Below are positions 54,381 to 63,443 of a stretch of DNA of 64,000 nucleotides, one piece after another. Both the position numbers and the translations under genes were made by a program. The stretch covers positions 558,001 to 622,000 of the forward strand of contig NZ_JWIC01000005.1 in NCBI RefSeq assembly GCF_000814765.1. The letters run 5' to 3'. The DNA is from Pseudoalteromonas luteoviolacea. Lineage in GTDB: Bacteria; Pseudomonadota; Gammaproteobacteria; Enterobacterales; Alteromonadaceae. Under the pieces are notes generated by a model that saw only the letters and a list, made by a program, of their open reading frames with translations, had not been told where the DNA came from and did no database searches. Numbering within the stretch: the stretch's first letter is position 1; each line of letters starts with the position of its first letter.

Positions 54381-54755
54381 ATGCTTAAGCCCTTATCACA
54401 CGTATTGATTATTACTGCTGTGTTAGTCGCCTTTATCGGCCAGTCGCTTGCATATAACTTTGCCATGTCCTTTGAGCAAGGCTCAACACTTGTCGTGGAT
54501 CTTCACCTTACGGCGTCAGACGCGCAACACACGTTAGAAAGCGCCACTCAAAATCAAGACGATTGCTGTGAGGTCGATTGTTGTGAGGACGAGTGCATCT
54601 GTCCATCCAATGCGTGTATGACTTTTGCCTATGTAAAACCAGACAATCACTCTGTATCGTTCTCTAAATATCACCACATGTTGTTCAATATCTCCCGTGA
54701 ACACCCAATCAAAGTACAAGATTCACTTTTTCGTCCCCCTATTTTTGCCTCTTAA
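54381..54755 (+). CDS. Small Cys-cluster exported protein upstream of TonB receptor
   Basis: The 124-residue protein has an N-terminal signal or anchor helix (about 8-25) and a dense Cys/acidic cluster (DDCCEVDCCEDECICPSNAC, about 71-90) with seven Cys in 18 residues, followed by a His-containing tail (NHSVSFSKYHHML). This looks like a soft-metal-binding motif. The gene ends 90 bases before a TonB receptor with a His-rich N terminus, and the pair are probably cotranscribed. I do not recognise a named family; a role in copper or zinc handling is inference. Confidence 0.72.
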   Translation: MLKPLSHVLIITAVLVAFIGQSLAYNFAMSFEQGSTLVVDLHLTASDAQHTLESATQNQDDCCEVDCCEDECICPSNACMTFAYVKPDNHSVSFSKYHHMLFNISREHPIKVQDSLFRPPIFAS

Positions 54756-54845
54756 GGGTTAGTGCGCCCGCAATTCACACATTTAAATCACTTTTAAATA
54801 TTTATGCTTAATATGCGAGCAATTTTCGCATGCTTAGAGGTAAAA

Positions 54846-56837
54846 ATGCTAAACACCTATTCTACAATCGCCATCTCGGCGATGCTGCTACCCTATGCTT
54901 CTTATGCGGGTGAACATCACCATCATGAAGAAAACCATGGTGATCATCACCACGAACATAACAATAAACAAGTTGAAAAAATCCAAGTTACTGCATCTAG
55001 GCTTGGCCGTATCGTGACAGAGTCAGCCACACGAACCGAAGTCATCAACGCTGAAGAGGTGCAAGAAAAAGCACTGATGAGGCCGGGTAATATCTCGATG
55101 TTGGTCGCCGAAACTGGCGGCGTTAGAGTACAAAATACCTCCCCTGCGCTGGGCAGTGCAAATATTAGATTGCAAGGATTATACGGTCGCTATACACAGC
55201 TCTTAAGTGACGGTTTACCTTTGTACGGTGGTCAAACCGCCTCTATCGGATTACTTCAGATCCCTCCTACCGATCTGGCTAATGTTGAAATCATTAAAGG
55301 CTCTGCATCATCGTTATATGGCGGCTCGGCACTGGGCGGGGTTATCAATTTGATATCGCGAACGCCTTCTGACGAGTTTGAAGGAGAAGCCCTGTTTAAT
55401 ACCACATCTAAAGATGGTCAAGATATTACCGCCTATCTTGCCTCACCCATAACAGATAATATAAGCACCTCCATTACCGCCGGTGCCCATCATCAAGCAG
55501 CGAAAGATCTGGATAATGATGGCTGGATAGACATGGCAGCATATAACAGAGCAACTATGCGACCTCGTATATATTGGTCCAGTGACAGCGGAGCAAATTT
55601 GTATGCCACCTTTGGTGCCATGACAGAGCAACGTTCAGCGGGGACACTGGAAGGGGCCGTTATGCCTGATGGGCAACCTTATGTCCAAGCACAAGACACG
55701 ACGAGGCTCGACGGCGGTTTTATCTTTGAGCAACCACTAGACGACGTGCTCAACCTCAATGTCCGAGGCTCTGTAATGCATCAAGATCACGACCATCAAT
55801 ATGGCCAAGTACTAGAAAACGACACGCATGAAAGCTACCTGCTTGAAACGAGTTTATCTGGCTATACGGACGATGCAGCATGGCTTGTGGGTATAGCGCA
55901 TCAAAGCGATGAGTTTTCATCAGAAAGTAACCCTGAGTTTAACTATACATTTGAAGTTCCGGGCTTATTTTCACAATTAGACTACGACATCACCCAAGAT
56001 GTCGCGATGTCACTCAGTGCCCGAGCGGATTGGCACAGTGAATATGGCACGCAATTCAGTCCACGCATTTCTGTACTCTACAACCCAAGTGATTGGACGG
56101 TACGTGGCTCATACGGCAAAGGATTCTATGCACCCACGCCCTTTATCGAAGATATTGATGATACAGGCCTTTCACGACTCGCACCTCTGACAGATTTAGA
56201 CGCTGAGCGCGCAACGACCGCATCCATTGATATTGGCTATACGTTCAATGGCATTGAAGCCAGCATGACCTTATTTGCTTCTGATGTGGATAACGTCACA
56301 GAGCTTGAAATGCTAGATGGTGCAGATACGCGCTCAGATAAAACAGTACGTATCGTCAATGCATCTGGGCAAAGTGAAATTCGCGGCACTGAATTGCTAC
56401 TGCGTTATCGTTGGCATGACATTAAATTGACCGCCAGCTACTTATATACAGATGCCAGTAAAGCAACATCGACAGGTTTTGGACGCGAACCTCTTGCTTT
56501 GACACCAAGACACTCCGCTGGTGCAGTGATCATGTGGGAAGAACATGGTAGTCATTTAGTTGGATTTGAAGCCTATTATACTGGCACGCAAAAGCTAGAA
56601 AACAATCCCTATCTGGACAACAGCGACCCATATTGGCACCTTGGACTGTTAGGCCAAATCACACTGGGCAACGTCAGTTGGTTTTTAAACGCTGAAAACT
56701 TACTGAATATCCGTCAAACCAAAGACTACTCACTCTTGCTGCCGCAACAGGCAAAAAGTGGACGCTGGACAACTGATATTTGGTCTCGAAATGATGGATT
56801 CACCGTCAATGCAGGGATTAGAATGACGTTTGGCTAG
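54846..56837 (+). CDS. TonB-dependent receptor with His-rich N terminus
   Basis: The 663-residue receptor starts at 54846, where AGAGG lies 5 bases upstream; a frame from 54804 adds 14 residues before the signal peptide. After the signal (ending SYA) comes GEHHHHEENHGDHHHEHNN, then a TonB box (VEKIQVTA), a plug domain (VEIIKGSASSLYGGSALGGVINLISR, about 150-175) and a barrel ending in aromatic-Gly (GIRMTFG). The BtuB/CirA-like plug and His-rich segment suggest uptake of a free or weakly chelated metal (Zn, Cu, Ni or Co), as in ZnuD- or OprC-type receptors. No metal box was found upstream. Confidence 0.9.
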   Translation: MLNTYSTIAISAMLLPYASYAGEHHHHEENHGDHHHEHNNKQVEKIQVTASRLGRIVTESATRTEVINAEEVQEKALMRPGNISMLVAETGGVRVQNTSPALGSANIRLQGLYGRYTQLLSDGLPLYGGQTASIGLLQIPPTDLANVEIIKGSASSLYGGSALGGVINLISRTPSDEFEGEALFNTTSKDGQDITAYLASPITDNISTSITAGAHHQAAKDLDNDGWIDMAAYNRATMRPRIYWSSDSGANLYATFGAMTEQRSAGTLEGAVMPDGQPYVQAQDTTRLDGGFIFEQPLDDVLNLNVRGSVMHQDHDHQYGQVLENDTHESYLLETSLSGYTDDAAWLVGIAHQSDEFSSESNPEFNYTFEVPGLFSQLDYDITQDVAMSLSARADWHSEYGTQFSPRISVLYNPSDWTVRGSYGKGFYAPTPFIEDIDDTGLSRLAPLTDLDAERATTASIDIGYTFNGIEASMTLFASDVDNVTELEMLDGADTRSDKTVRIVNASGQSEIRGTELLLRYRWHDIKLTASYLYTDASKATSTGFGREPLALTPRHSAGAVIMWEEHGSHLVGFEAYYTGTQKLENNPYLDNSDPYWHLGLLGQITLGNVSWFLNAENLLNIRQTKDYSLLLPQQAKSGRWTTDIWSRNDGFTVNAGIRMTFG

Positions 56838-56858
56838 CCGCCACTCGTCAAAAAAATC

Positions 56859-56889
56859 GGGAAATAGATTCGCGACTATTTCCCTTTTT
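56859..56889 (+). terminator. Rho-independent terminator after TonB receptor
   Basis: GGGAAATAG / CTATTTCCC form a 9-bp stem with an 8-base loop followed by TTTTT, 22 bases after the receptor stop. Confidence 0.85.
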
Positions 56890-56927
56890 CAGCTATTTTG
56901 TATATGGCTAGCGCAATGATATATACG

Positions 56928-57416
56928 TTACTGTGCTCTGGTAAACTCCATCTTCCAATTCACTTCCCATGTTTCGCCATTATCTTTAGAAAATGCTTGT
57001 TGCCAAGTTGGCATATCTGGGTTAGTTGAGTCCCATACAAATCTGACTTTAATTGGCACACCGTTATATACCTCATCAGCATAAAAACGCCCGACGCCAC
57101 CAGAAAACTGACCAACGACCGGTGTATCCATTGCCGTTGGATTTCGCCCATCAAGCCACCAAATTGACCACTCTTTTGTCTGACTGTTATAAGAGCGGAT
57201 CGCTTTTGCTCTCACAGACTCATTGGGCATATGTAAATGGTTATCTTCTACATTACCAAACCCACCAAGCGTTTTTACTGTCGATGATTGCCCTTCAAAT
57301 TCAATCCACTCTTGTGCGCCACTGAGAATATCTTTTAAACGACGGTGTTTTACCTGCCAATCGCCGATAATAAAATCAAAATCCTTTGGTTCATTGTGCT
57401 CGAGTACTTGAAGCAT
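56928..57416 (-). CDS. DUF1579-like small protein
   Basis: The 162-residue protein starts at 57416 with AAGGAAAAGCC upstream; a frame from 57467 would overlap that site. The pattern FDFIIGDWQVKHRRL near the start, EFEGQSSTVKTLGGFGNVEDN, and WSIWWLDGR recall the DUF1579/lipocalin-like group of single-domain proteins. No signal peptide is present. Function is unknown. It lies alone between the receptor and the alkaline phosphatase. Confidence 0.78.
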   Translation of the reverse strand: MLQVLEHNEPKDFDFIIGDWQVKHRRLKDILSGAQEWIEFEGQSSTVKTLGGFGNVEDNHLHMPNESVRAKAIRSYNSQTKEWSIWWLDGRNPTAMDTPVVGQFSGGVGRFYADEVYNGVPIKVRFVWDSTNPDMPTWQQAFSKDNGETWEVNWKMEFTRAQ

Positions 57417-57532
57417 GGCTTTTCCTTGTTGTTTGTTTTTAATTTTGATACACCATACCACAAGCACTGTATATTTAAACAGTTAAATAATGAATTATAA
57501 AAAAAAGCAAACAGTTAGACTGTCATAATACA

Positions 57533-57571
57533 CAGAACGTGAGCATCCAAGCACAGGATGCTGTCGTTCTG
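57533..57571 (-). terminator. Hairpin after alkaline phosphatase gene
   Basis: An outer stem CAGAACG / CGTTCTG and inner stem AGCATCC / GGATGCT with a 2x2 internal loop form a two-part hairpin 14 bases after the phosphatase stop. A T-tract is lacking, so the terminator call is moderate. Confidence 0.5.
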
Positions 57572-57584
57572 AATGGGGCTATTA

Positions 57585-59156
57585 TTAATTAGACGATCGT
57601 AATAATGCTGCCTCCATTACTTGAAACACACTGGTGTTATCCACATAGCTTCCATTCCATTTATAATGCTCCCCCCAAAGCTGCGCAGCTTTTGGATCTG
57701 TGCGTGTGAACTCATTAAAACGGTCAGCGCCTTTACCAATTACCCAAAGTGGTACTAACTCATTGGTATGATTTCGTGATGCCCATTGGTATCCCGGTAT
57801 GTTGCCTTTACCACGATTTTGTACCGCTAAAAAAGCATTAAACTGATCTTCAGCAGGGTTAAATCGCGCTGCTTCCAAAGAATCTTTATTTCGGTCGATT
57901 GCAACTGCACCACCTTGACCGTTTGTCCAAGTGCCCTCTCCCCATATGCCACCGCACTCATGATCTGAGGTGATAATCAGCAAGGTTTCGTCCCAATTTG
58001 AATTGGTTTCAACCCATTTGACTACTGCATCAACCGCTTGGTTAAAATCAATTTGCTCTTCAATAAAGCGCGGCATGTTATTGGCGTGTCCCATCCAATC
58101 AACAGCGCCCCCTTCAATCATCGCAAAAAAGCCATCTTGATCTTGATTTAGTACATTCAATGCGCCGACGCTCATGGTCGCCAAACTTGGTACACTGGTA
58201 TTAAACGCCATACCTGAAGGGGTGTCTGCGTCATTTAAACCTGTTCGACTCGCTTGTAAAGTTGATCCTGAACGCACAATCCCTATTACACGCTCAGGCA
58301 GCACTTCACCTTGCGCCAGCGCTTCAAACTCAGATTTAGAGTCGATATACAGAGCGTTTTTTTCATTAGAGCCTGCGCGGATTGCATTATAAGTTTGCTC
58401 CCCACCAACGTATTTAAAAGTCTGCTTTTCTGTCACTTTCAACGCGCCACTTGAGTCATACATAGGATGGCCCGCCCCCATTATGACCGACAGACCTGAG
58501 TCATGCATTTCATTAAATATTTCGACGTAGTTGTTGCGAGACACATTGTGTGCAACCGCCGCTGCAGGCGTCGCATGCGACACCATCACAGATGTCACAG
58601 TGCCAGCTGATAAGCCCTGTTTCATCGCAATTTGTGCAATCGTGTCAAACTGCTCGCTATTGCTCCAATCCATATTAATGCGACCTACAGCAGTTTTTCG
58701 GCCACTCATCAACGCAGTACCTGCTGCGGCACTATCCGTGTAGGAGGTATAGCTGCCCGAGTCTAAATAATCATTGAGCATGGCATTTTCAAATCGATCC
58801 CAACGTGTTTGTGGGTCATAACCTTGGTCCACTGCCCCAGCGGCTTTTGATAAATCGGTGCCTCTGGCCAAAGTATTGCCATTTTCATCGATTAAATTTA
58901 ACGCACTGTGCGCAAGGCCAAATACCAGTGGCTTGGTGCCATCTGGACGTCGAACTTGATATGTTTGCTGACCGGCAAGTCCTTGATAATAATCCGCGGC
59001 AAGCCAACCATTAAACCCAATACCATCAGACACCATCAAAATAATATTCTTAGGGCCACTGGGTTGCGTAACCTTTGAGGTTGGATCTGGCAATATGGTG
59101 CAGGAGGTTGATAGCAGCATGGCCGCGATGAGAGTTAGCTTAAAGCGTTTTTGCAT
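57585..59156 (-). CDS. Exported alkaline phosphatase
   Basis: The 523-residue protein carries a lipoprotein-like signal (LLSTSC near residue 19, from the ATG at 59156; a TTG start at 59174 would add six residues). Motifs of the PhoA/alkaline phosphatase fold are present: metal ligands in LMVSDGIGFNGW and MIEGGAVDWMGHANNM, the Ser nucleophile in YTDSAAAGTALMSG (about 140-150), and the Zn ligand region LIITSDHECGG. It releases phosphate from organic esters outside the cytoplasm and needs Zn and Mg. Upstream is a Zur-box-like dyad, but no PhoB box was seen. Confidence 0.9.
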   Translation of the reverse strand: MQKRFKLTLIAAMLLSTSCTILPDPTSKVTQPSGPKNIILMVSDGIGFNGWLAADYYQGLAGQQTYQVRRPDGTKPLVFGLAHSALNLIDENGNTLARGTDLSKAAGAVDQGYDPQTRWDRFENAMLNDYLDSGSYTSYTDSAAAGTALMSGRKTAVGRINMDWSNSEQFDTIAQIAMKQGLSAGTVTSVMVSHATPAAAVAHNVSRNNYVEIFNEMHDSGLSVIMGAGHPMYDSSGALKVTEKQTFKYVGGEQTYNAIRAGSNEKNALYIDSKSEFEALAQGEVLPERVIGIVRSGSTLQASRTGLNDADTPSGMAFNTSVPSLATMSVGALNVLNQDQDGFFAMIEGGAVDWMGHANNMPRFIEEQIDFNQAVDAVVKWVETNSNWDETLLIITSDHECGGIWGEGTWTNGQGGAVAIDRNKDSLEAARFNPAEDQFNAFLAVQNRGKGNIPGYQWASRNHTNELVPLWVIGKGADRFNEFTRTDPKAAQLWGEHYKWNGSYVDNTSVFQVMEAALLRSSN

Positions 59157-59261
59157 TTTGATCTGTTCGTTCAATAAATTAATGGCCGCAAAAATATACC
59201 AACGCTAAATTACCGTTGTAAGAAACATGCGACCAGCTGTACAACAAAGCAGCTGAATTGC

Positions 59262-59284
59262 GTTATGTTATAAAATAACATTAT
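59262..59284. promoter_or_regulatory. Zur-box-like palindrome upstream of alkaline phosphatase
   Basis: ATGTTAT and ATAACAT (59265-59271, 59275-59281) are perfect arms with an AAA centre, inside a site that matches the remembered Zur consensus at about 18 of 23 positions. It lies 105 bases upstream of the phosphatase start. The M3 peptidase gene on the other strand begins 323 bases away and is a less likely target. Confidence 0.55.
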
Positions 59285-59607
59285 AATCCACTTGAATTGA
59301 CAACAAGTATTTTTCAATTGTGTCCGAGACAGATAAAAACATTTGCTCAATAACGAGACCAAATTAGTCAAATAATTGGCTTTAGGAGCAAAAATAGCAA
59401 TGCTAGGCAAAGAAAATTGCATCGTTATTCGTCCGTTTTAATGACCGAAAATTCGCAACAATCAGTACAAATTGTACCTTATAAGTGTATTTTCGGTTCA
59501 ACTGTTCGTTTTATGCGATAAAGTCCAACAATGCGGTATTGTTATTATGTATCATCTAGGAACAACTAAAAATATTAAATTTCACTACCTTTACTAGGGG
59601 AAATCCA
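59285..59607. other. Intergenic region before M3 peptidase
   Basis: No gene is supported. A short dyad GTACAA-A-TTGTAC lies at 59465-59477. AGGGG is present near 59597-59602 before the M3 peptidase start. The promoters of the divergent phosphatase and peptidase genes must lie between here and 59157. Confidence 0.45.
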
Positions 59608-61776
59608 GTGTTAAGAAAAACTCATTTGGCGCTAGCTATATCAGCAGCCATGTTACTGAACGGTTGTTCAGACGCACCAGAGCAGCAAACTGCACAAGTA
59701 GAAGCAACTGATACAGCTTCTGCAAAAGCCGCTGCAAGCAATATTGCACAAAACCCATTCTTCCAAGAGTGGAACACACCATTTGGTGCACCGCCACTGG
59801 GTGACATCAAAACTGAGCATTTCTTACCTGCGTTTAATCAAGCAATTGTTGAGCACAAAAAAGAGATTGATGCGATCACTGAAAACGAGCGCCCTGCTGA
59901 TTTTGATAACACCATCGCAGCAATGGAGTTAGCAGGCTCTACACTAAACCGCGTTTCAATGGTATTTGGTAACCTTGCCAATACTGAATCAAACGATGAA
60001 ATGCAGTCTCTACAGCGTGAAATCTCACCAATGCTAACACGTCACTATAGTGACATTCGTATGAATGAAGCACTTTTCAAACGTGTAGCAACGGTCTATG
60101 ACAACCGCAAAGCTGCACTATTAAATGCGGAACAAACACGTCTACTTGAGCGTATTTACAATAGTTTTGTACGTTCAGGCGCAAAGCTAACAGGTGAAGA
60201 GCGCGCAGAATTTGCAAAGATCAATGAACGTCTTTCAGCGCTAACCACTGAGTTTGGCCAAAACTCTCTTAATGACTCACGTGCTTTCACTCTAGTACTA
60301 GAAGAGTCTGATTTAGCAGGCTTACCTCAGGCACAACGTGATGCAGCAGCAGCGGCAGCAGCGGCAAGAGACTTACCAGGCAAATATGTCATTACCCTTA
60401 ACCGCTCTAGCGTTCAGCCTTTCCTACAGTTTTCTGACCGACGTGACCTACGTGAAAAAGCGTTTAAAGGTTGGGCGAACCGTGGTGACAACGACAATGA
60501 ATTTGATAACAAAGCCATCATTGCAGAAATCGTTGAACTTCGTGCAAAACGTGCTCAGCTATTAGGTTACAAACATCACTCAGAGTATGTACTAACTAAT
60601 TCAATGGCGAGCAAGCCAGAGACGGCAATGGACCTACTATTAAAAGTATGGGAACCTGCGGTTGAAAAAGCAGAACAAGAGCGTCAGTGGATCAAAGAGC
60701 TAATGGCAGCTGAAGGCGTAACTCATGAGCTTGAAGCATGGGATTGGCGCTACTACGCAGAGAAAGTACGTAAAGCAAAATTTGACCTAGACCAAGGTCA
60801 AATCGCTGAATACTTCGAATTAAACAACATGATCGAAGCACAGTTCTATACAGCTGAGCGCTTATTCGGTCTTAAGTTCGTTGAGCGTACTGACATTCCT
60901 GTATACAACCCAGTTGTGCGTGTTTGGGAAGTGCAAGACAAAGCAGGTAAAGCAATTGGCCTATTCTATGGTGACTACTACGCACGTTCAACTAAGCGTT
61001 CTGGTGCTTGGATGAGTTCATTCCGTTCTCAGCAAAAGCTTGCTGGCGACGTTAAGCCGCTTATTCTTAATAACATGAACCTTAACAAGCCTGCTGAGGG
61101 CGAGCCAACGTTAATGAGTTACTCAGACGCAGTGACACTGTTCCACGAATTTGGCCACGCGCTTCACGGCTTACTGTCTAACGTAACTTACCCAACACTT
61201 GCAGGTACTAGCGTACCTCGCGACTGGGTTGAGTTCCCTGCACAGTTATTTGAGCACTTCATTGCTCAGCCTGAAATGCTGAAGAAATTCGCATTGCATT
61301 ACAAAACGAACAAGCCTATGCCTGAAGAATTACTTGAGAAAATCAAGCAAGCAGGTACATTCAACCAAGGGTTTGCAACTGTTGAATTTACAGCATCTGC
61401 ACTGGTTGATATGGCATACCACCAGCTAACTGATGTCAAAGATCTAGATGTTCGCGCATTTGAAAACAAGATCCTAACTGGCTATGGCAAGCCTGAAGAA
61501 ATCATTATGCGTCACCGCAGTACACACTTCGGTCACATCTTCGCAGGTGGTTACTCTTCAGCATACTACGCATACATGTGGTCTGAAATCTTAGATGCCG
61601 ATGGTTTTGACGCTTTCCTTGAGAAGAAAGACATCTTCGACAAAGAAACTGCTGAACGTCTATACCAGTTCATCTACAGCCGTGGTGATACGTTGGACTA
61701 CTTCGAAGCATATGAAGGCTTCAGAGGCAGAAAGCCAACCACTGACGCACTACTGCGTAACAGAGGCCTAGATTAA
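59608..61776 (+). CDS. dcp: M3 family peptidase, dipeptidyl carboxypeptidase-like lipoprotein
   Basis: The 722-residue protein has a lipoprotein signal (LLNGCSD, Cys19) and the M3 oligopeptidase fold with the zinc motif HEFGH at His513-His517 (VTLFHEFGHALHGLLS) and a downstream Glu in the family position. The long helical body (AEQTRLLERIYNSFVRSGAKL, EKAFKGWANRGDNDNEFDN) and length match Dcp rather than OpdA-like cytosolic forms, but here it is membrane-anchored in the periplasm. It should release C-terminal dipeptides. Codon use is smoother than in neighbours, consistent with high expression. The symbol dcp is by family similarity. Confidence 0.9.
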   Translation: MLRKTHLALAISAAMLLNGCSDAPEQQTAQVEATDTASAKAAASNIAQNPFFQEWNTPFGAPPLGDIKTEHFLPAFNQAIVEHKKEIDAITENERPADFDNTIAAMELAGSTLNRVSMVFGNLANTESNDEMQSLQREISPMLTRHYSDIRMNEALFKRVATVYDNRKAALLNAEQTRLLERIYNSFVRSGAKLTGEERAEFAKINERLSALTTEFGQNSLNDSRAFTLVLEESDLAGLPQAQRDAAAAAAAARDLPGKYVITLNRSSVQPFLQFSDRRDLREKAFKGWANRGDNDNEFDNKAIIAEIVELRAKRAQLLGYKHHSEYVLTNSMASKPETAMDLLLKVWEPAVEKAEQERQWIKELMAAEGVTHELEAWDWRYYAEKVRKAKFDLDQGQIAEYFELNNMIEAQFYTAERLFGLKFVERTDIPVYNPVVRVWEVQDKAGKAIGLFYGDYYARSTKRSGAWMSSFRSQQKLAGDVKPLILNNMNLNKPAEGEPTLMSYSDAVTLFHEFGHALHGLLSNVTYPTLAGTSVPRDWVEFPAQLFEHFIAQPEMLKKFALHYKTNKPMPEELLEKIKQAGTFNQGFATVEFTASALVDMAYHQLTDVKDLDVRAFENKILTGYGKPEEIIMRHRSTHFGHIFAGGYSSAYYAYMWSEILDADGFDAFLEKKDIFDKETAERLYQFIYSRGDTLDYFEAYEGFRGRKPTTDALLRNRGLD

Positions 61777-61787
61777 GTCTTAACGCC

Positions 61788-61820
61788 AAAGCCGAAGTCA
61801 TTGTACTTCGGCTTTATTTT
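61788..61820 (+). terminator. Rho-independent terminator after M3 peptidase
   Basis: AAAGCCGAAGT / ACTTCGGCTTT form an 11-bp stem with a 6-base loop followed by ATTTTA, 11 bases after the stop. Confidence 0.85.
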
Positions 61821-61959
61821 ATCCGTTAAATCAAGACTAACCCAGCGGTTGGCCCACCGATAATACCGATAACTCACCGTAAGATGATGATGCAATAACA
61901 CGCTAAGCAGCTGAAAAAACCACTCTTTTATAAAAATAAAGCAATGCAAGCAACTTAAG

Positions 61960-62337
61960 CTAATTGGCTTTTCTAAATAGGTGTAACGCAACTTGTGAAG
62001 TGATAAAGAGTGAAAATGTAAATACAAGCCCAAAGAGCATCACAGGTTCATACCCTTCAACCATCGTTGAAATGACTCTCGCTGAAAAGTTAAAAAAGAA
62101 GTACATCGATGCGGGTAAAATCAGTAACCATGATTTTTTATAAATGCCTATGGCAGTAATTATCGCCAAACTTAACGTGGGCGCCCCCAGTGTACGTAGA
62201 TTAGTAAACCCATACTCTGTCACAGCGTTAAAACCACTGGGTTCATTAATCACGGAAGGAAACAACATCGCCGTTAATGCCGCTGAGCCTAAAATAAGTA
62301 CAAATATGCCACATAGCAATTGTGCGAATTTGATCAT
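61960..62337 (-). CDS. Small four-helix membrane protein (DUF4345-like)
   Basis: The 125-residue protein starts at 62337 (MIKFAQLLCGIFVLILG) and has four predicted helices (about 3-25, 45-65, 70-90, 98-118), with GFTNLRTLGAPTLSLAI after the second-strand region. The size and NLRxLGxxxL pattern recall DUF4345-type proteins, but this is tentative. It lies downstream of an AraC-family gene, and a tandem operator-like repeat sits 65 bases before its start, so it is probably that regulator's target. Confidence 0.7.
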   Translation of the reverse strand: MIKFAQLLCGIFVLILGSAALTAMLFPSVINEPSGFNAVTEYGFTNLRTLGAPTLSLAIITAIGIYKKSWLLILPASMYFFFNFSARVISTMVEGYEPVMLFGLVFTFSLFITSQVALHLFRKAN

Positions 62338-62401
62338 AATAATATGCCTATATATCTGCGAATTAATAGCAAACATATTATTTGAGCTGATTCAGTGTAA
62401 C

Positions 62402-62438
62402 TTGCACTATTCGGTCACTGATTTGCACTATTCAGTCA
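62402..62438. promoter_or_regulatory. Tandem direct repeat, AraC-type operator candidate
   Basis: TTGCACTATTCGGTCA (62402-62417) and TTGCACTATTCAGTCA (62423-62438) differ at one base and start 21 bases apart, two helical turns. AraC-family activators bind such direct repeats. The pair overlaps the end of the AraC gene (stop 62432) and lies 65 bases before the downstream membrane protein. Confidence 0.65.
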
Positions 62439-63304
62439 GACCGTGTTTTTCTCAGTTCACTAGGCGTGATATTAAAGTGCTTTTTAAACGCCCTTGAAAA
62501 GTAACTCAGTTCTTCAAAGCCACACTCAAGCGCGATATCAGTGACACGCTCATTGGTGGTGTTAATTAATTGCTCCGCTTTTTCTAAACGCTTTAATACA
62601 AGGTACTTATTGGCACTCGTACCATACACTTGTTTGAATTTTCGATTAAATGTCGATGTGCTCATATGGCATAAAAATGCCATCTCTTCGACCTTTAACG
62701 GAGAATATAAATGTGCCTGTACAACCTTCTGTAACTTAGGTTGTTTAGGTAAAAAGAGTTCGCTCAATAATGGCGTGAATTGACCGTTAACATCAACTTG
62801 TATAATGAGTTCTATCAGTTCTTGTATCTTTAATGCGATTAAAGTGTCTGTGATGCCATCTGGCTGAGCAATGTACTGTTTTAGCAGTGTAAAATATCCA
62901 TTAAGTAACGTGTGTTTTGGGATCACCGCGGCTGAATCACATCGTGAACCACCCATGTATGAGTAATTACTTACAAACTTTTCAGGTAATGATTTCTCGT
63001 ATATTGATTGAATTAATGACTGCGTTAACCTCACTCCCACAAATTCCACTGCGTTACCTTGTGGGCTGTCCAACCAGCGATTAATGAAGTTATCCGCCTT
63101 CATCAGTAACGTATCTCCCGGCTCTAAAGAGATGGTTTTACCGGCGCAAATTAAAGATGATTGCCCTTTGAAGATATGGATCAACCGAGCTTCATTGACT
63201 AAGCCATCTTGATAAGTCAAAGGCGCAGAAAACTGCCTCAATCCCATCACGACTTGAGCGTTGTAGCGCAAGGTTTTTAAAACCGGTGTATGTTCTGATG
63301 TCAT
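62432..63304 (-). CDS. AraC family transcriptional regulator
   Basis: The 290-residue protein has an N-terminal cupin-like effector domain (about 15-140; IHIFKGQSSLICAGKTISLEPGDTLLM) and a C-terminal double helix-turn-helix (about 185-288; KVEEMAFLCHMSTSTFNRKFKQVYG and VTDIALECGFEELSYFSRAFKKHFNITPSELRK). It is probably a small-molecule-responsive activator. A tandem repeat typical for AraC sites lies at its 3' end before the next gene. The effector is unknown. Confidence 0.9.
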   Translation of the reverse strand: MTSEHTPVLKTLRYNAQVVMGLRQFSAPLTYQDGLVNEARLIHIFKGQSSLICAGKTISLEPGDTLLMKADNFINRWLDSPQGNAVEFVGVRLTQSLIQSIYEKSLPEKFVSNYSYMGGSRCDSAAVIPKHTLLNGYFTLLKQYIAQPDGITDTLIALKIQELIELIIQVDVNGQFTPLLSELFLPKQPKLQKVVQAHLYSPLKVEEMAFLCHMSTSTFNRKFKQVYGTSANKYLVLKRLEKAEQLINTTNERVTDIALECGFEELSYFSRAFKKHFNITPSELRKTRSD

Positions 63305-63443
63305 CTTACTAAGTTAACTTTGAGGGGTACCAAACAGTGTAAAGGAATGGGTTGTGCCTGTCCTAATTTTCTGCCTGTCACGATTGATAACATAAACGCA
63401 CACAAGCACAGGTCATACTGTGCTTGCGCGCGTTGACAGGAAT

